DNA from: UBA1259 sp964453915
GTDB lineage: Bacteria > Bacillota > Clostridia > Christensenellales > Borkfalkiaceae
Direction: 5' to 3'
Assembly (NCBI GenBank): GCA_964453915.1
Contig: CAYVPW010000036.1
Location: 1 to 9,099 of the forward strand
DNA length: 9,099 nucleotides
In this document: positions 1-7,621 of the stretch, one piece after another
Layout: each line of letters opens with the position of its first letter
How positions within the stretch are numbered: the stretch's first letter is position 1
Program-made: the position numbers and the translations under genes
The notes under the pieces: model-generated
What the model was told of the DNA's origin: nothing
The model's database searches: none
Seen by the model: the letters and a program-made list of their open reading frames with translations, nothing else

Positions 1-25
1 TATTATAAAAGATAAAAAAGATTAA

Positions 26-57
26 ATAAAAAAGCGAGAGAAATTTTCTCTCGCTTT
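26..57 (-). terminator. Rho-independent terminator of tkt
   Basis: A near-perfect inverted repeat lies 16 bases past the tkt stop codon. AAAGCGAGAGAAA at 31-43 pairs with TTTCTCTCGCTTT at 45-57; a real hairpin would open a few A-T pairs for its loop. Read on the minus strand, the stem is followed at once by a T-rich run (TTTTTATTT). The plus-strand side is also T-rich after a short break (AAC, then TTTTAG and nine T), so it may also stop transcription coming from the left. Confidence 0.85.
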
Positions 58-73
58 AACTTTTAGTTTTTTT

Positions 74-2047
74 TTACTTATTTAACAACGCTTTTGCTTT
101 TGCAACTACGTTTTCTACGGAAAAGCCGTATTTAACGAAAAGTTTACTTGCGGGAGCGGAAGCCCCGAAGGTAGACATTCCGATAACGTCTCCGTCTAAA
201 CCGACGTATTTATACCAACTCATAGGAGCGCCTGCTTCAACGGCAAGTCTTGCTCTAACGGTTTTGGGAAGAACGCTTTCTTTGTATTTATCAGATTGCT
301 TTTCAAAATCTTCCATACAAGGCATAGAAACTACTCTTGCGTCAATGCCTTCTTTTGCCAATTCTTCTTTTGCGGAAACTATAAGATTAACTTCGCTTCC
401 GGTTGCCATAAGAATTATATCGGGCGTTTTCTTGTTGCTGTCTGATAGAATATAGCCACCCTTAAACGCTTCTTTGCCGGTGCCGTTTAGCATAGGTAAG
501 GTTTGGCGAGAAAGGAAAAGTGCAGAGGGAACCTTATTAGTCAACGCTTTTATCCACGCCGCTGCGGTTTCTCTTCCGTCTGCGGGACGATAAACGTTAA
601 AGTCCGGCATTGCGCGAAGCCCTGCTAGTTGTTCTATGGGTTGGTGCGTAGGTCCGTCTTCTCCAACGCCGATAGAATCGTGGGTTAAAATGTAAGGAAC
701 GGGAAGTTCCATAATCGCAGACATACGCATTGCGTTTTTCATATAGTCGGAGAAAACTGCAAAGGTTGCGCAATAAGGGATAAGCCCGCCGTGTAAATAC
801 ATACCGTTGCAAATAGCGCTCATTGCGTGTTCGCGAATACCGAAGTGAATATTAGATCCCGTTTTATCGTTGGGTAAAAAATCACCTCTAGATTTCATAT
901 TAGATTTGTTTGCGGGTGCAAGGTCTGCACTTCCGCCTATAAGGTTGGGAATATATTTAGCAAGTTTATTTAAAACCGTTGCACTGTACCCGCGGGAAGC
1001 ATCGTCTTTTTCAAATTGCCAAAGTTCTTCCACGTTTTCTAGATCTGGCATTTCGCGGTTTTTCCAAGCGATATATTCTTTTGCAAGTTCAGGATATTTT
1101 TCGCTGTATTCCTTGAACATTGCTTTCCATTCTTTTTCTATCTTTTTACCCTTGTTTCCGAATTTTTTGCAGTGCTTAAATACTTCTTCGGGAACTTCAA
1201 ACGGCGGATAGTCGTATCCTAAATTCTTCTTTAAAATTTGAACGCCTTCTTCGCCCAAAGGTGCGCCGTGGCAGCCTGCCTTGCCTTGCAAGTGAGAGCC
1301 GTATCCTATAAAGGATTTGATTACTATAAGAGAAGGCTTTTCTTTTTCTGCCTTTGCCTTTTTTATTGCACGGTTAAGAGCGTTTATATCGTTTGCGTCT
1401 TTTACCTTTATTACTTGCCAGCCCATAGCTTCGTGGCGCTTGCCCACGTCTTCCGTAAAGGTGATGTCCGTGTCGCCTTCTATGGTAATATCGTTATCGT
1501 CGTATAAAACGATGAGTTTACCGAGTTTAAGTGCGCCTGCCAAAGAAGCCGCTTCGTTTTCTACGCCTTCTTGCATACAACCGTCTCCGCAAAGAGCAAA
1601 GGTGTAGTGATCCACAACGGGATAGCCTTCTTTATTGAATTTTTCCGCAAGATAACTTTCTGCCATCGCCATACCTACGGCGTTAGCAATACCTTGACCT
1701 AGCGGACCGGTGCTTGTTTCAACGCCGGGACAAACGCGGTATTCTGGGTGACCTGCGGTTTTGCTACCTAGTTGACGGAAATTCATAATGTCTTCTTTAG
1801 TAAGACCGAAGCCGAAAAGATAGTATAAAGCATAATCTAGCATAGAGCCGTGCCCTGCGGACAAAACGAATCTGTCTCTATTGTCGAAAGCAGTGTCCTT
1901 AGGGTTGAATACCATATTGGTAAAAGCGGCGTATCCTATCGGAGCGGCGCCTAGCGGAAGTCCGGGGTGACCGGAGTTTGCTTTTTGAATTGCTTCCGCA
2001 GATAAAACGCGGATAGCGTTAACTGTAAGTTGCTTTACGTCGTTCAT
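74..2047 (-). CDS. tkt: Transketolase
   Basis: Thiamine-diphosphate enzyme of the non-oxidative pentose phosphate pathway. It moves two-carbon ketol units between sugar phosphates in the cytoplasm, linking xylulose-5-P/ribose-5-P to sedoheptulose-7-P/glyceraldehyde-3-P. With the start chosen here the protein is 657 residues, the usual full length. Visible landmarks are the N-terminal GHPGLPLG around H27; SAGHGSMLDYALYY at 63-76; the ThDP/metal motif starting GDG at 154-156 and ending near N185; H260; GGSADLAP at 371-378; and FGIREHAMS at 402-410 with E406 as the expected catalytic glutamate. HDSIGVGEDGPTHQP (456-470) and SRQTLP (513-518) follow, then a C-terminal domain ending STFGASAPASKLF. 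An in-frame ATG at 2068 would add seven residues, but the AGGAGG would then lie inside the gene, so ATG 2047 is preferred. It is transcribed alone, divergently from proS, and followed by its own terminator. All key residues are intact. Confidence 0.97.
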   Translation of the reverse strand: MNDVKQLTVNAIRVLSAEAIQKANSGHPGLPLGAAPIGYAAFTNMVFNPKDTAFDNRDRFVLSAGHGSMLDYALYYLFGFGLTKEDIMNFRQLGSKTAGHPEYRVCPGVETSTGPLGQGIANAVGMAMAESYLAEKFNKEGYPVVDHYTFALCGDGCMQEGVENEAASLAGALKLGKLIVLYDDNDITIEGDTDITFTEDVGKRHEAMGWQVIKVKDANDINALNRAIKKAKAEKEKPSLIVIKSFIGYGSHLQGKAGCHGAPLGEEGVQILKKNLGYDYPPFEVPEEVFKHCKKFGNKGKKIEKEWKAMFKEYSEKYPELAKEYIAWKNREMPDLENVEELWQFEKDDASRGYSATVLNKLAKYIPNLIGGSADLAPANKSNMKSRGDFLPNDKTGSNIHFGIREHAMSAICNGMYLHGGLIPYCATFAVFSDYMKNAMRMSAIMELPVPYILTHDSIGVGEDGPTHQPIEQLAGLRAMPDFNVYRPADGRETAAAWIKALTNKVPSALFLSRQTLPMLNGTGKEAFKGGYILSDSNKKTPDIILMATGSEVNLIVSAKEELAKEGIDARVVSMPCMEDFEKQSDKYKESVLPKTVRARLAVEAGAPMSWYKYVGLDGDVIGMSTFGASAPASKLFVKYGFSVENVVAKAKALLNK

Positions 2048-2052
2048 TATAT

Positions 2053-2058
2053 CCTCCT
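2053..2058 (-). promoter_or_regulatory. Ribosome binding site that fixes the tkt start
   Basis: The minus strand reads AGGAGG five bases before the ATG at 2047. This perfect Shine-Dalgarno sequence lies downstream of the in-frame ATG at 2068, which has no comparable site, so it decides the start. A small 5-bp hairpin (CGATT/AATCG, 2069-2082) lies just upstream in the leader. Confidence 0.85.
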
Positions 2059-2100
2059 TGAAACGCATCGATTAGAAAATCGCATTAGTAAAACATAAAT

Positions 2101-2129
2101 ATTATAAAGCATAAGATAGGCTTTTTCAA
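2101..2129 (-). promoter_or_regulatory. Sigma-A-type promoter of tkt
   Basis: On the minus strand TTGAAA (2129-2124) and a perfect TATAAT (2106-2101) are separated by 17 bases. Transcription would start near 2094 and give a leader of about 47 bases. A second, weaker pairing lies just upstream: a perfect TTGACA (2142-2137), 18 bases, then TATCTT (2118-2113). It could be an alternative start. Confidence 0.7.
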
Positions 2130-2158
2130 GGGTTTTTGTCAAATAGTTTTAAAAAAAC

Positions 2159-2187
2159 TTGTTAAAATAAAAAGCGTATGCTATAAT
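2159..2187 (+). promoter_or_regulatory. Extended -10 promoter of proS
   Basis: TTGTTA (2159-2164), a 17-base spacer and TATAAT (2182-2187), with the extended -10 dinucleotide TG at 2179-2180 (TGCTATAAT). The expected start near 2194 gives a leader of about 37 bases, too short for a T-box, so no tRNA-sensing riboswitch sits before this synthetase. The promoter lies back to back with the tkt promoter. Confidence 0.7.
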
Positions 2188-2230
2188 TACGGATAGATTA
2201 AAATACCCTAATTTTAAATGGAGTTTAAAA

Positions 2231-3661
2231 ATGGCTGATAAACAATTTGTAAAACAGATAGCGGATATTGAAGAAAACTTTACTCAATGGTATACGGACG
2301 TGGTGCTAAAAACCGAACTTGTAGATTACGGTCCAGTTAAGGGAACTATGGTAATTCGCCCGTATGGATACGCTATTTGGGAGAATATACAAAAAGATTT
2401 AGACAAAAGATTTAGAGAAACGGGGGTTAAAAACGCATACTTTCCTATGTTTATTCCCCAAAGTTTTTTAATGAAAGAAGCGGAACACGTAGAAGGTTTT
2501 GCACCGGAAGTTGCGGTTGTCACTCACGCCGGAGGAGAAAAACTTGTAGAACCGCTTATCGTTCGCCCCACTAGTGAAACCATTATAGGGCATATGTATT
2601 CTAAATGGTTAAAAAGCTATAGAGATTTACCTATACTTATAAATCAATGGGCAAACGTTGTAAGATGGGAAAAAACAACCCGTCCTTTCCTTAGAACAAG
2701 CGAGTTTTTGTGGCAAGAAGGGCACACTGTACACGCCACCGAAGAAGAGGCGATGGAAGAAACCTTAAAAATGCTTAACGTTTATAAAAACTTTGCGGAA
2801 GAAACCCTTGCTATCCCAGTATTTACGGGCAGAAAAACCGAAAAAGAAAAGTTTGCGGGCGGTCTTGCGACTTTTGGAATGGAAGCGATGATGCTTGACG
2901 GAAAGAGTTTGCAAGCGGGTACTTCTCACTATTTTGGGCAAAACTTTACAAAGGCGTTCGATATTCAGTTTTTGGATAAAGACGGCAAGTTAAAACACGG
3001 TTATTCCACCAGTTGGGGCGTGTCTACAAGACTTATCGGTGCAATAATAATGGCACACGGCGATCAAAGAGGGTTGGTTCTTCCTCCGCACGTTGCACCT
3101 ATTCAGGTAATAATAGTTCCCGTAGCTGCACATAAGGGCGGAGTTATAGAAAAAGCAAAAGAAATAGAGGCTTCTTTGATAAAAGCGGGTATTCGCGCGG
3201 AAGTTGATACTAGAGACATGAGCCCCGGTTGGAAGTTTAACGAATGGGAGATGAAGGGCGTTCCGCTACGTATAGAGATAGGGCCTAAGGATATAGAGAA
3301 TAATCAAGCGGTGTTGGTGCGTAGGGATAATTTAGAAAAATCTTTCGTATGCCTAGACGGTTTAGTAGAAAACGTTCCCGCAATTTTGGAAGAAATTCAA
3401 AAGGCAATGCTTGTTAAATCTAGAGAAAGAAGAGATAAAAAAATAGTTCACGCAGACAGTTTAGACGGTATATTGCAAGGCGTGGAAGGGAAGAATTTCG
3501 TTAAGGCAGGTTGGTGCGGTTGCCGCGAGTGCGAAGACAAAGTAAAAGAATACGCACAAGCAACGGCAAGGGTTATAGACGAATCTGAACCCGTGCCTGA
3601 AAAGTGTGCTATCTGCGGAAAGCCTGCAAAGCACACGGTTATTTTTGCCCGTGCTTATTAA
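2231..3661 (+). CDS. proS: Prolyl-tRNA synthetase, short archaeal/eukaryote type
   Basis: Class II synthetase that charges tRNA-Pro with proline. At 476 residues it is the short form: it lacks the editing insertion of E. coli-type ProRS and has an extra C-terminal zinc-like domain. Visible parts are RPTSETIIGHMYSKW early in the catalytic core; motif 2, RTSEFLWQEGHT, at 155-166; motif 3, GAIIMAHGDQRG, at 270-281 with R280; then the anticodon-binding domain beginning PPHVAPIQVIIVP. The tail has cysteines C429, C431, C434, C459 and C462, with C429/C434/C459/C462 in the spacing expected of the structural zinc site. It ends in tyrosine (ARAY), as is typical of this subtype, where the terminal Tyr reaches toward the active site. 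The start is ATG 2231, preceded by TGGAG with a 7-base spacer. It begins the rightward gene run. Without the editing insertion, any clearing of Ala-tRNA-Pro would need a separate factor, not seen here. Confidence 0.96.
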   Translation: MADKQFVKQIADIEENFTQWYTDVVLKTELVDYGPVKGTMVIRPYGYAIWENIQKDLDKRFRETGVKNAYFPMFIPQSFLMKEAEHVEGFAPEVAVVTHAGGEKLVEPLIVRPTSETIIGHMYSKWLKSYRDLPILINQWANVVRWEKTTRPFLRTSEFLWQEGHTVHATEEEAMEETLKMLNVYKNFAEETLAIPVFTGRKTEKEKFAGGLATFGMEAMMLDGKSLQAGTSHYFGQNFTKAFDIQFLDKDGKLKHGYSTSWGVSTRLIGAIIMAHGDQRGLVLPPHVAPIQVIIVPVAAHKGGVIEKAKEIEASLIKAGIRAEVDTRDMSPGWKFNEWEMKGVPLRIEIGPKDIENNQAVLVRRDNLEKSFVCLDGLVENVPAILEEIQKAMLVKSRERRDKKIVHADSLDGILQGVEGKNFVKAGWCGCRECEDKVKEYAQATARVIDESEPVPEKCAICGKPAKHTVIFARAY

Positions 3662-3675
3662 AATTCTGTAAAAAA

Positions 3676-3704
3676 TTTTCAGCGGTTATTATTTTTGCTA
3701 GAAT
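3676..3704 (+). promoter_or_regulatory. Possible extended -10 promoter before the membrane-protein gene
   Basis: TTTTCA (3676-3681), 17 bases, then TAGAAT (3699-3704) preceded by TG at 3696-3697 (TGCTAGAAT). It fits the same extended -10 style as the proS promoter and lies in the 68-base gap after proS. No good terminator separates proS from this gene, so the run may be transcribed both from proS and from here. Confidence 0.45.
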
Positions 3705-3729
3705 TTAGTAGATTTAAAGGGAGAATAAA

Positions 3730-4572
3730 ATGATTACTTATATAGGTTATGAAGGCGGCGTAGCAAGCGTTTCAAGTACGCTTGTTTGGACTTTTGCCGC
3801 AGTGTTTGTAGCGGTTTACGCTACGTTATACGTGTTGCGCTCTATAGGACTATACGTTTTGGCAAAAAGAAACAATGTAGAAGCACCTTATCTTGCGTGG
3901 ATACCTTTCGTTTGGATTTATACGGCTGCAAAACTTTGCGGAAGCGTTCGCTTTTTTGAAAAGCCGTTTAAAAACTTTGCGCTGTTTGCAGTACTTGTTT
4001 GCGGAATAATAGAACTTGTAGCGTTTGTTATTGCTATGATAACGTATATTCCGATAGCGGGTTTTTATTTGCAGGGCGGAGAAATAATTATAACTTCTTA
4101 TAAAGAGTATTTGCCAAATAGTTGTACCATTTTCGATACTGGAACAACCTATTTAGGACTTGTAAATTTTTACGACCCGTATTCCGAAGGTTTTTGGGCT
4201 GCACTTTCCGTTATAAATTACGTTGTAGGAGTTTTAGATTTGCTTGTGATAATATTGCAAGTTATGATTTACTCTAATATATTTAAAAACTACTTGCCGA
4301 GACACAGTTTTATTGCAACTTTGTTTAGCTTTTTAGGGTTTTTCGGTCCGTTTATATTTGCGGTTAGAAACAACGAAAAGTTCGACTACGCCGCTTATAT
4401 GAAGAGAAGATATCAAGCGTTTTACGGAAATCAAAATCCTAACGGCGGTCAACCGTTTTACGGGAATTCCGCTTCTCAAGAAAAAACCCCGTTTGACGAG
4501 TTTGATAAGCAAAGCGGAGAAGAAAATAAAAACGGCGGTTCGGACGACCCGTTTGACGAATTTAAGAATTAA
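3730..4572 (+). CDS. Uncharacterised multi-pass membrane protein with PFDEF/FYGN tail repeats
   Basis: I do not recognise a named family. The 280-residue protein has hydrophobic segments at about 17-38, 53-70 (weaker), 82-112 (possibly two), 158-184 and 193-212, so roughly four to six membrane passes. The segment RSIGLYVLAKRNNVEAPYLA (37-56), followed by WIP, resembles a pattern I associate with uncharacterised clostridial membrane proteins; that is recollection, not a search result. After the last helix comes a basic stretch (KRRYQ) and a soluble tail of about 60 residues, low-complexity and rich in N, G, Q, D and E. It contains FYGN twice (231-234, 243-246) and PFDEF twice (254-258, 274-278). 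The polar 113-157 loop contains two cysteines or fewer and no clear catalytic motif. A strong site (AAAGGGAG, six bases before ATG) supports the start. The stop is 23 bases before mnmE, so co-transcription with mnmE is likely. The function is unknown. Confidence 0.85.
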   Translation: MITYIGYEGGVASVSSTLVWTFAAVFVAVYATLYVLRSIGLYVLAKRNNVEAPYLAWIPFVWIYTAAKLCGSVRFFEKPFKNFALFAVLVCGIIELVAFVIAMITYIPIAGFYLQGGEIIITSYKEYLPNSCTIFDTGTTYLGLVNFYDPYSEGFWAALSVINYVVGVLDLLVIILQVMIYSNIFKNYLPRHSFIATLFSFLGFFGPFIFAVRNNEKFDYAAYMKRRYQAFYGNQNPNGGQPFYGNSASQEKTPFDEFDKQSGEENKNGGSDDPFDEFKN

Positions 4573-4595
4573 ATTATAAAATATTTGGAAAAAGT

Positions 4596-5933
4596 ATGAC
4601 GAACGAAAACATTTCGGCAATATCAACGGGGCTTGTTGCTAGCGGAGTTGCCGTTATAAGAATAAGCGGAGATTCGCCGCTTGCCGTTGCCGAAAAGATG
4701 TTTTTCCCCGCAGGGAAAACCGCTGTAAAAGATTTTGAACCGAACAAAATGTACGTTGGAGAGATTGATTGCGGCGGATTTAGAGATTTCGGAATGTGCG
4801 TATATTTTAAAGCCCCCAAAAGTTTTACGGGGGAGGATACGGTGGAGTTTCACTCTCACGGCGGCGTGGCGATAACGAAGGGGATATTAAAAACCACCCT
4901 TAAAAACGGTGCAAGGCTTGCCACTAACGGAGAGTTTACCAAACGCGCTTTTATGAACGGTAAACTTTCGCTTTCTTCTTGCGAAGGGCTTATCGATATG
5001 ATAAACGGCGAAACGGAAGCGCAGGCAAGGGCAGGGTATTCTTTGTACAGAGAAAAGTTAAACGATAAGGTAAATTCTTTACAGGATTTACTTACGGACG
5101 CTTTGTGCGAAATAGATGCCGATATGGATTTTCCGGAAGAGGATTTAGAAGTAGATTCTCACGATAAAGTAAAAGAAATATTAGGCATTGTAGTCGAAGA
5201 ATTAAAAAAACTTACGGCAACCTACCATGCGGGAAGAACGGTGTTAAACGGCGTAAAGGTGGGCATAGTAGGAAAACCCAATACGGGAAAAAGTTCTCTT
5301 TTAAACGCACTGCTTTCTTACGATAAGGCTATCGTATCTAACGTTGCGGGTACTACGAGAGACGTTGTGGAGGGTAATTTAGATTATAACGGAGTCCGCT
5401 TTAATTTTTTCGATACTGCCGGCATTAGGGACAGTAAAGACGAAATAGAAGAAATAGGCGTTTCTCTTTCTAAAAAAATTTTAGAAGAAAGCGATTTGAT
5501 TTTGTTTGTTTTAGACGGAAAAGACGTAACGGAAAAAGACCGAGAGATTTACAACTTAATAAAAGACAAAAATCATCTGACGGTTTTGAACAAAATAGAT
5601 TTGGGAGACGTTTCTTTTGACGGGGCGGATATAAAAATTTCGGCGAAAGAGAATTTAAACGTGGAAGCCTTAAAACAGGCAATGTACGAAAAAACGGTTG
5701 GTAGCGGCATAGACTTAAACGGGGAGTTTCTTTGCGAAGAACGCCATTACCAAGCGTTAAATCGCGGTTTGGAAAAATTAAAAACCGCACTTAATTCTGC
5801 CGACTGTGTGACTTTGGACCTTCTTGCCATAGATATAAAAGAAGGGTGGGACGCTTTGGGCGAAATATCGGGAAAAACCGCGACGGAAGAAATAATCAAC
5901 GGTATTTTTTCTAAATTCTGCGTCGGAAAATAA
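4596..5933 (+). CDS. mnmE: tRNA uridine-5-carboxymethylaminomethyl modification GTPase MnmE
   Basis: GTPase that works with MnmG to build the 5-(carboxymethyl)aminomethyl group on the wobble uridine of certain tRNAs, using a folate one-carbon donor, in the cytoplasm. The 445 residues are close to the normal length. An N-terminal folate-binding domain (about 1-115, with IRISG and GEFTKRAFMNGKLSLSSCEG) leads into a helical domain that is split by the inserted G domain. G-domain motifs are P-loop GKPNTGKSS at 226-234 (N229 is the expected potassium-coordinating residue), GTTRD at 252-256, DTAGIR at 273-278 and NKID at 332-335. The protein ends CVGK, placing the conserved catalytic-site cysteine at C442. 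Its Shine-Dalgarno is weak (TTGGAAAAAG), perhaps relying on coupling to the gene upstream. The lysR ribosome binding site overlaps its stop codon. The usual partner mnmG and the rnpA-yidC-jag neighbours are not in this window. Confidence 0.97.
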   Translation: MTNENISAISTGLVASGVAVIRISGDSPLAVAEKMFFPAGKTAVKDFEPNKMYVGEIDCGGFRDFGMCVYFKAPKSFTGEDTVEFHSHGGVAITKGILKTTLKNGARLATNGEFTKRAFMNGKLSLSSCEGLIDMINGETEAQARAGYSLYREKLNDKVNSLQDLLTDALCEIDADMDFPEEDLEVDSHDKVKEILGIVVEELKKLTATYHAGRTVLNGVKVGIVGKPNTGKSSLLNALLSYDKAIVSNVAGTTRDVVEGNLDYNGVRFNFFDTAGIRDSKDEIEEIGVSLSKKILEESDLILFVLDGKDVTEKDREIYNLIKDKNHLTVLNKIDLGDVSFDGADIKISAKENLNVEALKQAMYEKTVGSGIDLNGEFLCEERHYQALNRGLEKLKTALNSADCVTLDLLAIDIKEGWDALGEISGKTATEEIINGIFSKFCVGK

Positions 5934-5941
5934 GGTGAATT

Positions 5942-6820
5942 ATGGTAAATTTAGAACTTTACAGGGTGTTTTATACGGTTGCAAAGTGCGGAAGTTTGAC
6001 AAAGGCTGCGGAAGAACTTTATATTTCGCAACCTGCCGTTTCTCAGGCGATAAAGCAACTAGAAACGCAACTAGGCGGAAAGCTGTTTGAAAGAACGCAC
6101 AAGGGAATGGAGCTTTCGGAAAAAGGCGGAAAGATAATTTTCCCCATAGTAGAAAAGGCGTTAGAGCTTTTCGACGGGGCGGAAGAAAAATTTACGGAAC
6201 TGAAAGAGACTGCTGTGGGAGCGCTAAGGATTTGTGCGTCCGATACCGTGCTTACGCATATTCTTTTGCCAAAAGTGAAAGAATATCACCAAAAATATCC
6301 GCAAGTAAAACTTGTTTTACATAACAGAACTTCTTCTGAAACGATAGAGTTGTTAAAAAATAAAAAATGCGATTTGGGATTTGTTAATCTTCCGATAGAA
6401 GACACGGATATAAATTTATCCAGTAGCATTACAAGGCTGCACGACGTTTTTGTGGCAAACGATAATTTTAAGGAACTTTTGGGGCAAACGGTAGATTTAA
6501 AAAGGTTGCAAGATTATCCCCTTTTAATGTTGGAGGGGACTACTTCTACACGTCAGGCGATTGCAAGCTTTGCAGAGTCTATCGGGGTGCAGTTGTTGCC
6601 GGAAATAGAAGTTGCCAGTTTAGAATTGATGACGGAAGTCGCAAAAAGCGGTATGGGCATAGCGTGTATTCCGAGAGAGTTCGTTGAAAAAGAACTTAAC
6701 GAAGGCAGTTTGTTTGAAATAAAGGTAAGTCCGTCGCTACCGACAAGGGCAATAGGACTTGCGCTTCCTAAAAACGAGGGAATGACTTTTGCCGTTAAAG
6801 AATTTATTAAAATGATATAG
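5942..6820 (+). CDS. LysR-family transcriptional regulator
   Basis: DNA-binding regulator with the standard two-part LysR layout at 292 residues, the normal length. An N-terminal winged helix-turn-helix (about 1-60) carries the family signature: GSLTKAAEELYISQPAVSQA (17-36) followed by IKQLETQLGGKLFER (37-51). A linker helix (about 60-88) and a periplasmic-binding-protein-like effector domain (about 92-290) follow. The effector cannot be read from sequence. The start is supported by AAGGTG at 5932-5937, four bases before ATG and overlapping the mnmE stop codon, so translation is probably coupled to mnmE. Unlike most LysR genes it is not divergent from an obvious target; it sits inside a co-directional run, 16 bases before uppP. 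Its regulon is therefore unclear, with uppP-mscL or a distant locus both possible. Confidence 0.93.
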   Translation: MVNLELYRVFYTVAKCGSLTKAAEELYISQPAVSQAIKQLETQLGGKLFERTHKGMELSEKGGKIIFPIVEKALELFDGAEEKFTELKETAVGALRICASDTVLTHILLPKVKEYHQKYPQVKLVLHNRTSSETIELLKNKKCDLGFVNLPIEDTDINLSSSITRLHDVFVANDNFKELLGQTVDLKRLQDYPLLMLEGTTSTRQAIASFAESIGVQLLPEIEVASLELMTEVAKSGMGIACIPREFVEKELNEGSLFEIKVSPSLPTRAIGLALPKNEGMTFAVKEFIKMI

Positions 6821-6836
6821 TTTAAGGGGGGAAGTT

Positions 6837-7616
6837 ATGCAAGTTTGGCAAGCGATTATTTTGGGCGCTGTTCAAGGTTTTGCGGAGTTTTTGCCTATTT
6901 CTTCTAGCGGGCATTTGATTTTGCTTCAAAATTGGTTCGGTATAGAAGAAAACGTGTTGTTTTATTCCGTAATGCTGCACGTGGGAACGCTTATTCCCGT
7001 AGTGGTGGTGCTTTGGAAACAAATTTTAGATTTGTTTAAAAAGCCGTTTTCAAAATTCGGGTATTTGGTTTTGGCTACCATTCCTGCCGGAATTATTGGA
7101 ATAGTTTTATCCGTTTTGGTGGATTTGGACGGGTTTTTTGCAGAACATCTTTGGCTTTTAGGTATAGCGTTTTTGCTTACCGCCGGTGAAATGTGTTTTT
7201 CGGAATATTACAGCAAAAAGAAAGCCATGATAAATCCTATAAACACAAAAACGGCGTTTATAATGGGTTGCGGGCAGGCGGTTGGCGTTATCCCCGGTAT
7301 AAGCAGAAGCGGAACTACTATTACGGCAGGCACGCTTGCTAAAGTTGAAAAAGGGCAAAATGCGGATTTTACCTTTATAATGAGTATTCCCATTATTTTA
7401 GCCGCGGTTGTTTTAGAAGGGTACGACTGCATAAAAGCGGGTACTTTGGGAAATATTAACGTTTGGGCGCTTTTGACCGGCGTTTTAACTTCGGCGGTTT
7501 GCGGATACGTTGCAATTAAGTTTATGCTTAAACTTATAAAAAAGGCTAACTATAAATGGTTTTCTTTATACTTGGTTTTTTTGGCGGCGGCAACGATTAT
7601 AACTTCCGTGATATAA
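6837..7616 (+). CDS. uppP: Undecaprenyl-diphosphate phosphatase (UppP/BacA)
   Basis: Integral membrane phosphatase that converts undecaprenyl diphosphate to the monophosphate. This regenerates the lipid carrier for peptidoglycan and other wall polymers, and overproduction gives bacitracin resistance in known homologues. Both family signatures are present: the (E/Q)xxxE region as QGFAE at 13-17, running into FLPISSSGHL (18-27), and PGISRSGTT at 153-161. The 259 residues are slightly short of the common 265-280 but cover the full fold. Hydrophobic segments are spread along the whole length, ending in LYLVFLAAATIITSVI. A strong purine-rich site (AAGGGGGGAAG) precedes ATG 6837 by a few bases. It lies 16 bases after lysR and 136 bases before mscL, and is probably co-transcribed with the genes upstream. 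No key residue is missing. Confidence 0.96.
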   Translation: MQVWQAIILGAVQGFAEFLPISSSGHLILLQNWFGIEENVLFYSVMLHVGTLIPVVVVLWKQILDLFKKPFSKFGYLVLATIPAGIIGIVLSVLVDLDGFFAEHLWLLGIAFLLTAGEMCFSEYYSKKKAMINPINTKTAFIMGCGQAVGVIPGISRSGTTITAGTLAKVEKGQNADFTFIMSIPIILAAVVLEGYDCIKAGTLGNINVWALLTGVLTSAVCGYVAIKFMLKLIKKANYKWFSLYLVFLAAATIITSVI

Positions 7617-7621
7617 AAAAG

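Noticed and set aside
870..1607. Plus-strand open frames of about 90-113 codons inside the transketolase gene
   Set aside because: They are antisense shadows of a fully conserved coding region, with no ribosome binding sites or recognisable protein features.
2048..2068. Longer transketolase start at ATG 2068, adding MRFKEDI
   Set aside because: The perfect AGGAGG lies between this ATG and the ATG at 2047, and nothing like it precedes 2068. The standard family N-terminus begins at the inner ATG.
3666..3696. Possible terminator after proS (CTGTAAAAAATTTTCAG followed by a T-rich stretch)
   Set aside because: The stem is almost all A-T with a bulge and only a two-base loop, and the T-rich stretch does not follow directly. 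The same bases fit a promoter -35 better.
7556..7621. Extension of the mini-ORF back into the end of uppP from ATG 7556
   Set aside because: This part is uppP read in another frame (FILGFFGGGNDYNF) and uppP continues to its own conserved end, so the overlap is a shadow.
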